36,155 nt of DNA from Clostridiales bacterium. Its GTDB lineage: Bacteria > Bacillota > Clostridia > Christensenellales > Aristaeellaceae. The stretch spans positions 1 through 36,155 of the forward strand of contig SFJH01000039.1 of assembly GCA_004555155.1 (NCBI GenBank). The letters run 5' to 3'. Below the pieces are notes generated by a model that worked only from the letters and a program-made list of their open reading frames with translations, was not told where the DNA came from and did no database searches. Made by a program: the position numbers and the translations under genes. The stretch's first letter is position 1, and the number at the start of each line of letters is the position of its first letter. Positions 21,500-32,990 of this stretch are shown here, piece by piece.

Positions 21500-22983
21500 C
21501 CCGGGAACACCTCCGGCAGAAACTCGAGGATGTCCTTCGAGTTCATCGCGCGGGAGCCGTACTTCCGCTGGGCGCGCTCCCCGGCCAGACCGTGGATCTC
21601 GCTGGCGCAGACGGCGCTCACTGCGGGCGTGCGCGAGGAGGTGTCGGCCAGCAGCGCGCCCAGGATGCCGGAGAGAATGTCGCCGCTGCCGCCGCGGGCC
21701 ATACCGCAGCAGCCGGACGCGCTGACAGCGGGCTCGCCGTCGCCGATGATCACCGAGGATGCGCCCTTGAGCAGCACCGTCGCGCCCAGCGCATTCAGCC
21801 GGCGGGCGGCGGCGAGCGGATCGGAGACGTCCAGGCCGGGAATCAGCCGCGCCGCCTCGCCGGGATGGGGCGTCAGCACGTGATGCCGGCCGAGGCGCTT
21901 CATCATCCCGATTTGATCGCTGAGCAGATTCAGCGCGTCCGCGTCGATCACGGCGGGCAAGCCGCTGTCGAGCACGGCCTCCAGTGCGCCGGGGTCGGCG
22001 CGCCGGGACAGTCCGCAGCCGATGACGACGGCATTCTTGCCCCGCAGCGCGCTTTCCAGCGCAGGTCGGGCCTCGGGCGCAATCGCGCCGTCCCGCTCCT
22101 CCAGCGGGACGCACATGGCCTGGGGCACGAGGTTCTGCAGAATGGGCACGATGGAGCGCACGCAGGCGACGGTCACCAGCCCTGCGCCGGAGCGCAGCGC
22201 CGCCGATGCGCACAGCGCCGCCGCGCCCGCCATGCCGAAGGAGCCGGCGACGATCAGCAGATGTCCGCACAGTCCCTTGTGGATGTTGCGCCGGCGGGGC
22301 GGAACCCACATTGTCAGGTCGGACGGCTCCCACAGCGCGCAGCCGGTGGGCTCGAAGGCGCTCGGGGGGAAGCCGATGTCCGCCGCGGCGATCTCGCCGC
22401 AGACGTCCAGCCCGTCGGCCAGCACCATGCCCGATTTGACGTATTGGAAGGTCACGGTCTTGTCCGCGCGGACGCAGGGGTGATAGGCCTGGCCCGTCGC
22501 GCCGTTCAGGCCGGAGGGAATGTCGGCGGAGAACACCTTTGCGCCATGATCGCGGTCGGCGTTTATCCGGCGGATCAGCGCGGCCCAGGGCTCCCTTGGC
22601 GGGCGGGACAAACCTGTGCCGAACAGCGCGTCCACCCAGGCGGCCGGAACGGGCAGATTGGGCAGCTCCTGCATGGACAGCACGGGCACGCGCTCCAGGC
22701 GCGCGAGGTTGGCGACGGCGTCCGGAGACCTCGGCGGCTCGGGCAGGAGGACCGTGCAGCGATAGCGCCCGCTAAGCAGCCGCGCGCAGGCCAGACCGTC
22801 GCCGCCGTTGCTGCCGGTGCCGCAGGCCAGGTGGATGGCCGATCCTGCGGGCACAGCGGCAGAGACGGCGTCGGCCAGCGCGCGGGCGGCGCGCTCCATT
22901 GCGTCGATGGACTTCACGCCGCTGGTCTGAAAGTAGTTCCGCTCGCGCTCGAGCATGGCGGCGGGGGAGATGAGCGGTTTCAG
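21496..22983 (-). CDS. nnr: Bifunctional NAD(P)HX epimerase / ADP-dependent NAD(P)HX dehydratase
   Basis: About 495 residues. The N-terminal YjeF/NAXE domain has the nucleotide-binding CGTGSNGGDGLACARLL, DALFGTGLSR and SADIPSGLNGATG. The C-terminal ribokinase-like NAXD domain has KGLCGHLLIVAGSFGMAGAAALCASAALRSGAGLVTV, LTPHPGEAARL, and SGCCGMARGGSGDILSGILGALLA with the catalytic Asp. It repairs hydrated NADH and NADPH. The start is unusual: the frame has no ATG, GTG or TTG at a suitable place. A strong SD (GAGGAGG) is followed 8 nt later by CTG (22981-22983), giving L/M-KPLISPAAM, where other Nnr proteins start. An ATG at 23041-23043 precedes the SD and overlaps the promoter -10. Confidence 0.9.
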   Translation of the reverse strand: MKPLISPAAMLERERNYFQTSGVKSIDAMERAARALADAVSAAVPAGSAIHLACGTGSNGGDGLACARLLSGRYRCTVLLPEPPRSPDAVANLARLERVPVLSMQELPNLPVPAAWVDALFGTGLSRPPREPWAALIRRINADRDHGAKVFSADIPSGLNGATGQAYHPCVRADKTVTFQYVKSGMVLADGLDVCGEIAAADIGFPPSAFEPTGCALWEPSDLTMWVPPRRRNIHKGLCGHLLIVAGSFGMAGAAALCASAALRSGAGLVTVACVRSIVPILQNLVPQAMCVPLEERDGAIAPEARPALESALRGKNAVVIGCGLSRRADPGALEAVLDSGLPAVIDADALNLLSDQIGMMKRLGRHHVLTPHPGEAARLIPGLDVSDPLAAARRLNALGATVLLKGASSVIIGDGEPAVSASGCCGMARGGSGDILSGILGALLADTSSRTPAVSAVCASEIHGLAGERAQRKYGSRAMNSKDILEFLPEVFPG

Positions 22984-23031
22984 AACAACCACCTCCTCAG
23001 ATTCGGATTGAAATGTGGCGCGGTTTTTAAT

Positions 23032-23061
23032 ATTATAGCACAATGATGCGCTTTTGGGAAA
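23032..23061 (-). promoter_or_regulatory. Putative promoter of the nnr operon
   Basis: TTTCCC, 18 nt, TATAAT on the minus strand; the -10 is perfect, the -35 weak. About 50 nt separate it from the proposed CTG start. Confidence 0.5.
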
Positions 23062-23068
23062 GTTGAAC

Positions 23069-23097
23069 TTGTAATGTTGAAGTCGATTTTGTATACT
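23069..23097 (+). promoter_or_regulatory. Putative promoter of the moxR operon
   Basis: TTGTAA, 17 nt, TATACT, diverging from the nnr promoter with only about 8 nt between the two. Confidence 0.6.
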
Positions 23098-23202
23098 AAA
23101 GCTGGGATTCTGGGCGCACTGTGCGCCGATGGAACCAAACCGGCAGAATCCAAGTCCAATATAAGTTGGAATTTCCGAGCGCTTTCAAAGGAGATAAGAA
23201 TT

Positions 23203-24150
23203 ATGCAGGTAACGCAACGCTTCGCGCAGCTGTTGACGAAGAATGTGGGCAAGGTGATCGTGGGCAAGGAGAAGGCGGTGGAGCTGATGATGATCGCCGT
23301 GCTTTGCCGCGGCCATGTGCTGATCGAGGACGTGCCGGGCGTGGGCAAGACCACGCTGGCCAGCGCACTGGCGAAGTCGCTGGACTGCTCGTTCAAGCGC
23401 ATCCAGTTCACGCCCGACATCACGCCCAGCGATATCACCGGCTTCTCCATCGCCAACTTCAAGACCGGCGAGCTGGAGTACCGGCCGGGCATGATCATGA
23501 GCCAGATCGTGCTGGCGGACGAGATCAACCGCACGTCGCCCAAGACCCAGTCGTCGCTGCTGGAGGTCATGGAGGAGGGCCAGGTGTCCGTGGACGGCAC
23601 GACCTACGCCGTGCCCCAGCCGTTCATCGTGCTGGCGACGCAGAACCCGGTGGACTTCGTGGGCACCTATCCGCTGCCCGAGGCCCAGCTGGACCGCTTC
23701 TTCATGCGCATCTCCATCGGCTATCCCACCGCCGAGGAGGAGACCGACATCCTGGAGCGCTATACCTCCGGCAAGCGCCCCATGGAGGAGCTGCGCCCCA
23801 TCTGCACCAGCGGCGATATCGTGCTTCTGCAGCAGGAGGTGGAAAAGGTGTACTCCTCCAGGGAGGTTCGCGCCTACATCTCCGCCATCGCGGCGGCTTC
23901 CCGAAAGACCGGCGCGCTGCAGCTGGGCGTGTCCACCCGCGCGGCGATTTCGCTGCTGCGCGCGTCCCAGGCCCATGCGCTGCTGGACGGCCGCGACTAC
24001 GTGTCGCCCGAGGACGTTCAGCAGATGGCCGAGCCGGTGCTGGCGCATCGCCTCGTGCTCTCGCCGGAGGCCCGCATGCGCAATATGACCGCCGAGCGGA
24101 TTCTGGCCAACGTGATGGGCGCCGTGCAGGTGCCGGTGAAGGTGAAATGA
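23203..24150 (+). CDS. MoxR-family AAA+ ATPase
   Basis: Encodes 315 residues; the ATG has AAAGGAG 8 nt upstream. Walker A VPGVGKTT (44-51), Walker B VLADEINR (103-110), sensor VLATQNP, and PEAQLDRFFMRI with the arginine finger are typical of MoxR chaperone ATPases. These work with DUF58 and transglutaminase proteins in one operon, as here, and are thought to act on cell-envelope or metal-centre maturation. The stop overlaps the next start (ATGA). Confidence 0.95.
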   Translation: MQVTQRFAQLLTKNVGKVIVGKEKAVELMMIAVLCRGHVLIEDVPGVGKTTLASALAKSLDCSFKRIQFTPDITPSDITGFSIANFKTGELEYRPGMIMSQIVLADEINRTSPKTQSSLLEVMEEGQVSVDGTTYAVPQPFIVLATQNPVDFVGTYPLPEAQLDRFFMRISIGYPTAEEETDILERYTSGKRPMEELRPICTSGDIVLLQQEVEKVYSSREVRAYISAIAAASRKTGALQLGVSTRAAISLLRASQAHALLDGRDYVSPEDVQQMAEPVLAHRLVLSPEARMRNMTAERILANVMGAVQVPVKVK

Positions 24151-25346
24151 ACGGGCGGCTGATCGGCGCGCTGGCCGCGATGATCACCCTGCTGGCGGCG
24201 GGGCTGTCCACGGGCACGCGCGCGTACTATCTGCTGTTTGATCTGCTTCTGGCGATGATCCTGCTGGGACTGGTTTCGGCGGTGTGGACGCTTTGGACGG
24301 TCAGGATCGACATGAAGGGCGTGCGCAGCCGGGTAACGAGGGGCGATACGCTGATGACGGTGTTCACGGTGCGGCATACGTCGCTGCTGCCGGTGGCGTC
24401 CGTGCGGGTGCAGGTGCGGGTGCCCTCGTCCTTCGCACCCACGCAGGAGATCAGCGTGCATACGCCGCCGTTTGTGGAGCGGTCGTTCCGGCACGTGATC
24501 CAGTGCCCCCATCGCGGCGTGTATGACGCGGGCGTTGCGAAGATTTCCGCCCGGGACATGTTCGGCCTGTTCACCATTTCGCGCAATCCGGGCATGAAGC
24601 AGATCCACATGGAGGTGCTGCCCCGGGTGCAGACGGCGCAGGAGATGCCGCTGAAGAGCATCGATATGGGCCCGGAGTGCATGGCGCGGGCGTCGGAGGA
24701 CGCGGCGTCGCCGTCGGACGTGCGCGCCTGGCAGGACGGCGACAGCCTGAAAAAGGTGCATTGGAAGCTGTCCATGCGCCGCCGGGAGGTCATGGTGCGC
24801 ACCTATGAGGAGAGCGCCCGGCCGGATACGCTGATCATACCGGATCTTTCGGAGATCACCGCGCTGAAGGATCAGCAGCTCAGCGCCGAGGACTGCATCT
24901 GTGAAAGCTGTCTGGCGGTGGCGAAGGCGCAGCTGGACGCGGGCTATCCCGTGCGGATGCCGCTGACCAGCGCCAGTCCCGGAGAGGTTTCGGGGCGCTA
25001 CGCGTCGGAACTTCCGGCGTTTGCGGACGCGCTGCTGCGCGTGCAGTTCGACAGCCCCTACGGCTACGAGCAGGTGCTGGCGCAGATGATGTCGCGCATG
25101 CAGCGCACCGGCGGCGCGGTGCTCGCCACGACCAATCTGACCATGCGCACCGCCGACCTGGCGCTGCGCATGCAGCGCAGCGGCGTGCAGGTGCGCCTGA
25201 TCTGGGTCAGCGACGATCCCCGCAGCGAGTCCATGGAGCTGCTGGAGCGGCTGAAAATGGGCAACGTCCAGGTGGAGCGCGCGGATCCCTGGAAGGCGGA
25301 GAGCCGCCGCCGCGGGGAGGATCCGGACGACGAGTGCGACTTCTGA
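24147..25346 (+). CDS. DUF58 domain protein
   Basis: Encodes 399 residues. Two N-terminal membrane helices (LIGALAAMITLLAAGLSTG and YLLFDLLLAMILLGLVSAVWTLW) precede a beta-rich region. The DUF58 signature follows: DVRAWQDGDSLKKVHWKLSMRRREVMVRTYEES near residues 192-224. The C-terminal half looks like a von Willebrand-like fold (TLIIPDLSEI, GGAVLATTNLTMRTADLALRMQRSGVQVRLIWVSDD). It is coupled to MoxR by ATGA overlap and followed by a membrane transglutaminase, the standard trio. The tail is acidic. Confidence 0.92.
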   Translation: MNGRLIGALAAMITLLAAGLSTGTRAYYLLFDLLLAMILLGLVSAVWTLWTVRIDMKGVRSRVTRGDTLMTVFTVRHTSLLPVASVRVQVRVPSSFAPTQEISVHTPPFVERSFRHVIQCPHRGVYDAGVAKISARDMFGLFTISRNPGMKQIHMEVLPRVQTAQEMPLKSIDMGPECMARASEDAASPSDVRAWQDGDSLKKVHWKLSMRRREVMVRTYEESARPDTLIIPDLSEITALKDQQLSAEDCICESCLAVAKAQLDAGYPVRMPLTSASPGEVSGRYASELPAFADALLRVQFDSPYGYEQVLAQMMSRMQRTGGAVLATTNLTMRTADLALRMQRSGVQVRLIWVSDDPRSESMELLERLKMGNVQVERADPWKAESRRRGEDPDDECDF

Positions 25347-25470
25347 TCCGGTGTGCAATTCCGACAGACAATCGCTTCAATTCTGATCTGCGGCTCTGCC
25401 TCCGTGTGGAGAGGAGCCGCCGGCGCGGGCGAATCCCCTGGAATGGACGCATGCGCGAGAGAGGAAGGCT

Positions 25471-27813
25471 ATGAATAAAAACAACCGATTACTGAGAACG
25501 GGCATTGCCGTCGCGCTGGCCGCGCTGATGGCGGGCGCTTCGACGAGCGTGCTGCTGACCGCGATGGGACTTCCCTGCGGCGCGGCCTTCGCCTATCTGC
25601 CCGGCCTGCTCGCGGCGCTGCTGCTGGGACTGGGCGGATGCTCCGGCGCGCTGGCGGCGGTGTGCGCGATTGCGGGCGCGGCGCTGGCGGCAACGGCGGT
25701 AGCGTTCAATCTGGACGCGTTCGGCGCGCTGCGCGCCTGGGCGGTTTCGAAGGTGAGCGCGGACGCGGCGCTGGATGCACAGACGCTGGCCCGGGCGGGC
25801 AGCGCGCTGGCGATGATGGTTTCCGCGCTGCTGGGGCTGTGCCTGTACGCGCTGGTCAGCCGCCGCGGCGGCACGATGTTTGCGCTGATCCTCTATTTTG
25901 CCGTGTTCATTGGCAGCTATGCGATGTGCGAGAGCATGTCCTTCGGCAGAGCCGTGCCCGGCCTGATCGCGGCGCTGGCGGCGTTCGCGCTGTCGGGCGA
26001 GGTGGCGCGGGACGCGGGCGCGTGGCGAGCGCTGATCCCGGTGGGACTGGCCGTGGCGCTGGCGTTTCTGCTCGTGCCCTCGGGACGGCTCACCTGGGCG
26101 CCGCTGGAGCGGGCGGCGCAGTCCGTGCGCGCGGTGTTCGAGGACTACTTCCGCTTCAACAAGGAGCGTGTGCCCTTCACCATCAGCACCGAAGGCTACA
26201 ACCATGGCGCGGAGATCGACGGCGAGGTCGTGACCTGTCTGGGCGGCCCGGCGAATCCCAGCACCGACGCGGTGATGCAGGTGACCGCTGATGCGGATGT
26301 GCTGCTGCGCGGCGCGATCCGCCGCACCTATACGGGCTACGCCTGGGTGGATCCCGACGCGAAGGCCCGGTATCTGTACTACGATTTCACCCGGCGCTAT
26401 GTCCGCGAGAGCGTGTTTTGCATGCGGGGCAACGAGGCGTTTGACCCGGTGAACGTCTCCGTGGAATTCCTGGATACGGGCACCAGCTCGCTGTTTGTGC
26501 CCGCGCGCATGGAAGAATTGTCGATGGACATGGGCACCGCGCTGTACTACAATTCTCTGGGCGAGATCTTCCTGTCGCGGCCGGTGGAGGCGGGGGACGC
26601 CTATGCGCTGACGGGCCGGCAGACCGGCGATCCGGAAAGGGTGCGCGCGGCGGTGATCGCGGCACAGGAGAAGAACGACGGCGACTATGCCGCCATCCTG
26701 GAAAGCTGCACCCAGCTGCCCGACACCATCGAGGAGGGCGTGTACGCGCTGGCCATCGGGCTGACCCGCGACTGCGGCAATGCCTACGACAAGGCCGCGG
26801 CCATTCAGAGCTGGCTTCGCAGCAACTGCACCTATACGCTCACGCCGGACTATCCCGACTACGACCGCGATTTTGTCTCACAGTTCGTGCTGGACGATCG
26901 GGAGGGATATTGCAGCTATTTCGCCTCTGCAATGACGGTGATGTGCCGCATCGCGGGACTGCCCGCGCGGTATGTGGAGGGCTACTCCATCCGGACGAAC
27001 GGCACAGCGCCTGTGATCGTCACCGGAGAGGACGCCCACGCCTGGACGGAGGTCTACTTCAGCGGCCTGGGCTGGGTGGCGTTTGATCCGGCCAACGGCT
27101 CCGGCGGCGGCTCAGACGGCAGCGGTCCGGATGAGAACGACACCGCCGACGACGAGAATGTGCCGCCGCCCACCGAAAGCACCCCCGAGCCCACGGCGAC
27201 GCCCGCGCCGACCCCTACGCCGAATCCCGACGACGGCGCGACCCCGCCGCCGCAGGACGGCGCGCAGGACGATCCCACGCCCTCTCCCGAGCCGCAGAGC
27301 GGCGAGAGCACGCCCACGCCCGCGCCCATCGGCCAGCAGCCCGATCAGAGGGACGAGCCCGACCGGGACTTCACCTGGCTGTGGATTCTGCTGGCGATTC
27401 TGCTGCTGCTGATTCTGATCGCGCTGGCGGCGCTGTGGATCCGCGCAAGGCTGGCGGCAACGGATCCCATCCGGCTGAGTGCAAAGGCCAAAACCGCGCA
27501 GCAGGCCGCGATGATCCTGTATCGCTCGATTCTGACGCTGCTGGCCCAGACGGGACAGTCGCCCATCAGCGGCGAGACCCCCGGCGCCTTTGCCCGGCGC
27601 GTGTGCGCGCAGACGAAGAATTCCGATTTCATCGCCTTTGCCGATGGGGTGGCCATGGGCGTCTATGCCCGCGCGGCGATCAACCGGCAGGTGGTGGACG
27701 CCGGACGGCGCGCCTATCTGACCTTCGAGAAGTCCATGAAGCGGGGCGAGCGCCTGCGCTTTACCGCAACCCGGCTGTTCCGCGGGCTGGGCGAGTTTGA
27801 ATCGATCCCGTAA
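25471..27813 (+). CDS. Membrane-anchored transglutaminase-like protein
   Basis: Encodes 780 residues. An N-terminal bundle of about six membrane helices (to about residue 200) is followed by an extracellular part with a transglutaminase core: Cys481 in REGYCSYFASAMTVMCR, His523 in GEDAHAWTEVYF and Asp539 in VAFDPANG form the catalytic triad. A low-complexity Pro/Thr linker (about 555-625, many PTP repeats) leads to another membrane helix (FTWLWILLAILLLLILIALA, about 633-656). A cytoplasmic DUF4129-like helical tail follows (ILYRSILTLLAQTGQSPISGETPGAFARRV). It probably cross-links, cleaves or binds proteins or peptidoglycan at the surface with its MoxR/DUF58 partners. The 124 nt before it contain only its SD (GAGAGAGGAAGG). 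Confidence 0.93.
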   Translation: MNKNNRLLRTGIAVALAALMAGASTSVLLTAMGLPCGAAFAYLPGLLAALLLGLGGCSGALAAVCAIAGAALAATAVAFNLDAFGALRAWAVSKVSADAALDAQTLARAGSALAMMVSALLGLCLYALVSRRGGTMFALILYFAVFIGSYAMCESMSFGRAVPGLIAALAAFALSGEVARDAGAWRALIPVGLAVALAFLLVPSGRLTWAPLERAAQSVRAVFEDYFRFNKERVPFTISTEGYNHGAEIDGEVVTCLGGPANPSTDAVMQVTADADVLLRGAIRRTYTGYAWVDPDAKARYLYYDFTRRYVRESVFCMRGNEAFDPVNVSVEFLDTGTSSLFVPARMEELSMDMGTALYYNSLGEIFLSRPVEAGDAYALTGRQTGDPERVRAAVIAAQEKNDGDYAAILESCTQLPDTIEEGVYALAIGLTRDCGNAYDKAAAIQSWLRSNCTYTLTPDYPDYDRDFVSQFVLDDREGYCSYFASAMTVMCRIAGLPARYVEGYSIRTNGTAPVIVTGEDAHAWTEVYFSGLGWVAFDPANGSGGGSDGSGPDENDTADDENVPPPTESTPEPTATPAPTPTPNPDDGATPPPQDGAQDDPTPSPEPQSGESTPTPAPIGQQPDQRDEPDRDFTWLWILLAILLLLILIALAALWIRARLAATDPIRLSAKAKTAQQAAMILYRSILTLLAQTGQSPISGETPGAFARRVCAQTKNSDFIAFADGVAMGVYARAAINRQVVDAGRRAYLTFEKSMKRGERLRFTATRLFRGLGEFESIP

Positions 27814-27823
27814 GGAGAAGAAT

Positions 27824-28372
27824 ATGAAACAGAAGATCAAGCTGATTCTGGGGCAGCAGGTGGACGCGCCCCTCGCGAATTCCGTGCCCGTGCTGCTGGC
27901 GCTGGCGGCGCTGCTGATCGCCGGGTCGGGGCTTTTGTGGAGAAATGCGGGCGACACGCTGTTTTTGAGCCGCGAGAGCGCGCAGGCCTGTGAAGTGATT
28001 GTCGCGGGCTGCGTCATCACCGGTCAGGACAGCTATGTCCCGCGCATGGAAATCACCGCCGGGGACGGCACGGTCTATACGCTGATGCGCAGCCAGGTGG
28101 GCGATGTTTTCGACGCGCTGAACGCCGAAATCCAGCCCGGCGACGCGCTGACGCTTCGGCTCAGCCGCCGCGGCCGCGTGCTGGAGGTGGAGAAGGACGG
28201 CCGCGCGCTGCTGGACTTCGGCGCGTCCGTGCGCAGCGCGGTGCTGGACGTCGTGATCAGCGCGGGCGCTGCGGTCATCTTCGACCTGTTGGCCGCGTTC
28301 CTGATCCTGCGCTGCGCGGCGCTGAAGCTCATGAGCCGTCAGGGGAGGTTCCGCGCCGGCCCGGCGAAATAG
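27824..28372 (+). CDS. Small two-helix membrane protein of the moxR operon
   Basis: Encodes 182 residues; the ATG at 27824 follows AAGGAG by 6 nt. Two membrane helices (VPVLLALAALLIAGSGLLW near 20-40 and VVISAGAAVIFDLLAAFLIL near 145-165) flank an extracellular beta-rich domain (ACEVIVAGCVITGQDSYVPRMEITAGDGTVYTL...PGDALTLRLSRRGRVLEVEKDG). That layout is typical of small DUF3592-like membrane proteins, though I cannot assign the family firmly. It lies 10 nt after the transglutaminase stop, so it belongs to the same operon. Confidence 0.75.
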   Translation: MKQKIKLILGQQVDAPLANSVPVLLALAALLIAGSGLLWRNAGDTLFLSRESAQACEVIVAGCVITGQDSYVPRMEITAGDGTVYTLMRSQVGDVFDALNAEIQPGDALTLRLSRRGRVLEVEKDGRALLDFGASVRSAVLDVVISAGAAVIFDLLAAFLILRCAALKLMSRQGRFRAGPAK

Positions 28373-28397
28373 TCGCGCCGGAGCCTTTGCGATCCGG

Positions 28398-28426
28398 TTG
28401 TCAAATTCTTCCAACCGTGATATAAT
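28398..28426 (+). promoter_or_regulatory. Sigma-A promoter of secA
   Basis: TTGTCA, exactly 17 nt, TATAAT, 57 nt before the secA ATG. Confidence 0.88.
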
Positions 28427-28483
28427 GCAAAATGAGTTGAACCAGCCCCGCGGCAGGGCCGCGAATTATATGGAGGAAATTAG

Positions 28484-31219
<2,736 letters not shown>

Positions 31220-31315
31220 TGCAATTGCTGCCGCGCTTCTGCGGCGGATTCTGCGCGCCGGTGGTCGGCGCTTGAATCCTGGGCTGCGTTTCGGATGCTT
31301 CCCCCTCGAACCGAC

Positions 31316-31350
31316 GTCATTTCCCGCCATAGATCCGAGCGGGAAATGAC
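31316..31350. repeat. 12-bp perfect inverted repeat between secA and prfB
   Basis: GTCATTTCCCGC / GCGGGAAATGAC around an 11-nt loop, without a T run. It may act as a processing or weak termination hairpin. Confidence 0.6.
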
Positions 31351-31450
31351 TGCGTTCGCGAAGCACGTCCTTCATCGCAGCCGACAGCACGAACATTGAA
31401 ATCATTGTACGAAACAAGCCGCCGCCCAAACGCGGCAGCAAGGCGGGATT

Positions 31451-31494
31451 CCAAAGGGATGTATCCCTTTGGCGGGTCCAGGGCAGAGCCCTGG
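31451..31494. repeat. Tandem palindromes immediately upstream of prfB
   Basis: CCAAAGGGAT/ATCCCTTTGG (31451-31472), then CCAGGGC/GCCCTGG (31478-31494), 5 nt before the prfB SD region. The paired small palindromes look like a REP-type interspersed element seen near clostridial genes. Their closeness to the ribosome-binding site may modulate translation. Confidence 0.6.
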
Positions 31495-31514
31495 GGGGAA
31501 GGAGAGAACCTACC

Positions 31515-32612
31515 ATGCTGGAAATGGATATTTTCAAACAGGATCTGGCCGAGGTGCGCCGGATGCTGGCGGAGGCGGGCGAATCGCTCCAGATTGACCA
31601 TCTGCGCGAACAGATGGTGGAATATCAGGAGGACATGGGCTCGGCGGGCTTCTGGGATGACCCGGCCCGCGCGCAGAAGATCTCTGCGAAGGCGAGCAGC
31701 GTGGAGCGCCGCATTCAGCACTATGAGTCGCTGAACACCCGCGCGGACGACATCGAGGTCATGATGGAGCTGGCCGAGGAGGCCGACGACCAGGAGATGG
31801 CCGAGGAGATCAAGACGGAGTTCGCATCGCTCAAGGAGGCGCTGGAGACGCTGCGGCTGGAAACGCTGCTGACCGGCGAATACGACGGCTGCAACTGCAT
31901 CCTCTCGCTGCACGCGGGCGCGGGCGGCACCGAGGCCCAGGACTGGACGCAGATGCTCTATCGCATGTACACCCGCTTTTGCGAGCGCATGGGCTTCACC
32001 GTGAAGCTGATGGACATGCTCGACGGCGACGAGGCCGGCATCAAGTCGGTGACCTTCGAGGTCACGGGCGACTATGCCTACGGCTATCTGAAGTCCGAGC
32101 GCGGCGTGCACCGCCTGGTGCGCATTTCGCCCTTTGACGCCAATGCCCGCCGCCAGACGTCCTTCGCGTCGCTCGACGTCTCCCCGATCATCGAGGACGA
32201 CGGCGAGATCGAGATCCGTCAGGAGGACCTGCGCATCGATACTTATCGCGCGTCCGGCGCGGGCGGTCAGCACGTCAACCGCACCGACTCCGCCGTGCGC
32301 ATCACCCATCTGCCCACCGGCATCGTCGTTCAGTGCCAGAACGAGCGCTCCCAGGTGCAGAACAAGGAAATGTGCTTCATCTGGCTGCGCGCGCGCCTGG
32401 CCGAGCTCAAGGCCCAGCAGCGCCAGGAGCAGATGGGCGAAATCAAGGGCGAACTCAAGAAGATCGAGTGGGGCAGCCAGATCCGCTCCTACGTCTTCCA
32501 GCCCTATACCATGGTCAAGGACCACCGCACCGGCTACGAAATGGGCGATGTCAACGCCGTCATGGACGGCGAGCTCGAGGGCTTCGTGACGAGCTATCTG
32601 CAGAAGCTGTGA
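31515..32612 (+). CDS. prfB: Peptide chain release factor 2 (no programmed frameshift)
   Basis: Encodes 365 residues. The SPF tripeptide (205-207) identifies RF2 rather than RF1, and the GGQ catalytic motif is at 250-252 (ASGAGGQHVNRTDSAVRI). RF2 reads UGA and UAA. In most bacteria a +1 frameshift at an in-frame UGA near codon 26 autoregulates prfB. Here that position (ESLQIDHLREQ, codons 23-33) is read straight through in one frame, so the frameshift is absent. SD GGAAGGAGAG lies about 10 nt before the ATG. Confidence 0.97.
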   Translation: MLEMDIFKQDLAEVRRMLAEAGESLQIDHLREQMVEYQEDMGSAGFWDDPARAQKISAKASSVERRIQHYESLNTRADDIEVMMELAEEADDQEMAEEIKTEFASLKEALETLRLETLLTGEYDGCNCILSLHAGAGGTEAQDWTQMLYRMYTRFCERMGFTVKLMDMLDGDEAGIKSVTFEVTGDYAYGYLKSERGVHRLVRISPFDANARRQTSFASLDVSPIIEDDGEIEIRQEDLRIDTYRASGAGGQHVNRTDSAVRITHLPTGIVVQCQNERSQVQNKEMCFIWLRARLAELKAQQRQEQMGEIKGELKKIEWGSQIRSYVFQPYTMVKDHRTGYEMGDVNAVMDGELEGFVTSYLQKL

Positions 32613-32620
32613 CGGGAGAT

Positions 32621-32664
32621 GCGGGGGAGGGCTTTTCTTTGGAAAAAGAAAAGCCCTCCCCCGC
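32621..32664. repeat. 20-bp perfect hairpin after prfB
   Basis: Two 20-nt arms (32621-32640 and 32645-32664) pair perfectly around GGAA. The stem is G-rich at the base and A/T-rich at the tip. C-rich sequence rather than T follows, so it is not a standard terminator, although it may still end transcription or protect the 3' end. Confidence 0.75.
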
Positions 32665-32667
32665 GCC

Positions 32668-32748
32668 CCCCTCCCAAAGAAACGGCTTGGGGTTCGATAT
32701 TGGGGCACGGATCTTTTGCACGGCTGCCGTGGTGGCAGCCGCACAAAG
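32668..32748 (+). repeat. 80-bp direct repeat, copy 1
   Basis: Begins CCCCTCCCAAAGAAACGG and ends GGCAGCCGCACAAAG. It carries the hairpin CGGCTGCC/GGCAGCCG. It differs from copy 2 by a few substitutions and one indel around 32700-32712. Confidence 0.85.
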
Positions 32749-32812
32749 GGGGATGCGGCGCGGGATTGTGGCTTTGGAGATGAGAGGGCTTGACGGGAAG
32801 AACCGGAGATGT

Positions 32813-32892
32813 CCCCTCCCAAAGAAACGGCTTGGGGTTCGATATTGGGCCCGGAACTTTTGCACGGCTGCCGTGGTGGCAGCCGCACAAAG
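32813..32892 (+). repeat. 80-bp direct repeat, copy 2
   Basis: Near-identical to copy 1 with 64 nt of unrelated sequence between them. Both lie in the 378-nt gap between prfB and the next gene, which holds no gene. Confidence 0.85.
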
Positions 32893-32990
32893 TGAGGCAT
32901 AAGGCGGAATGGGATGTTTGGGGAGAACGGCGGTTTGAAGCGGACGTTTTCCGGGAAGATTATGGGAAACGGCGTTGGGAGGTGGACGGA

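Noticed and set aside
23121..25346. 741-residue frame beginning inside moxR
   Set aside because: Only the part from 24147 (the DUF58 gene) is real; the upstream part is a frame-shifted reading of moxR.
31515..31640. Programmed +1 frameshift in prfB
   Set aside because: The reading frame is open from the ATG with no in-frame TGA around codon 26, so none is needed.
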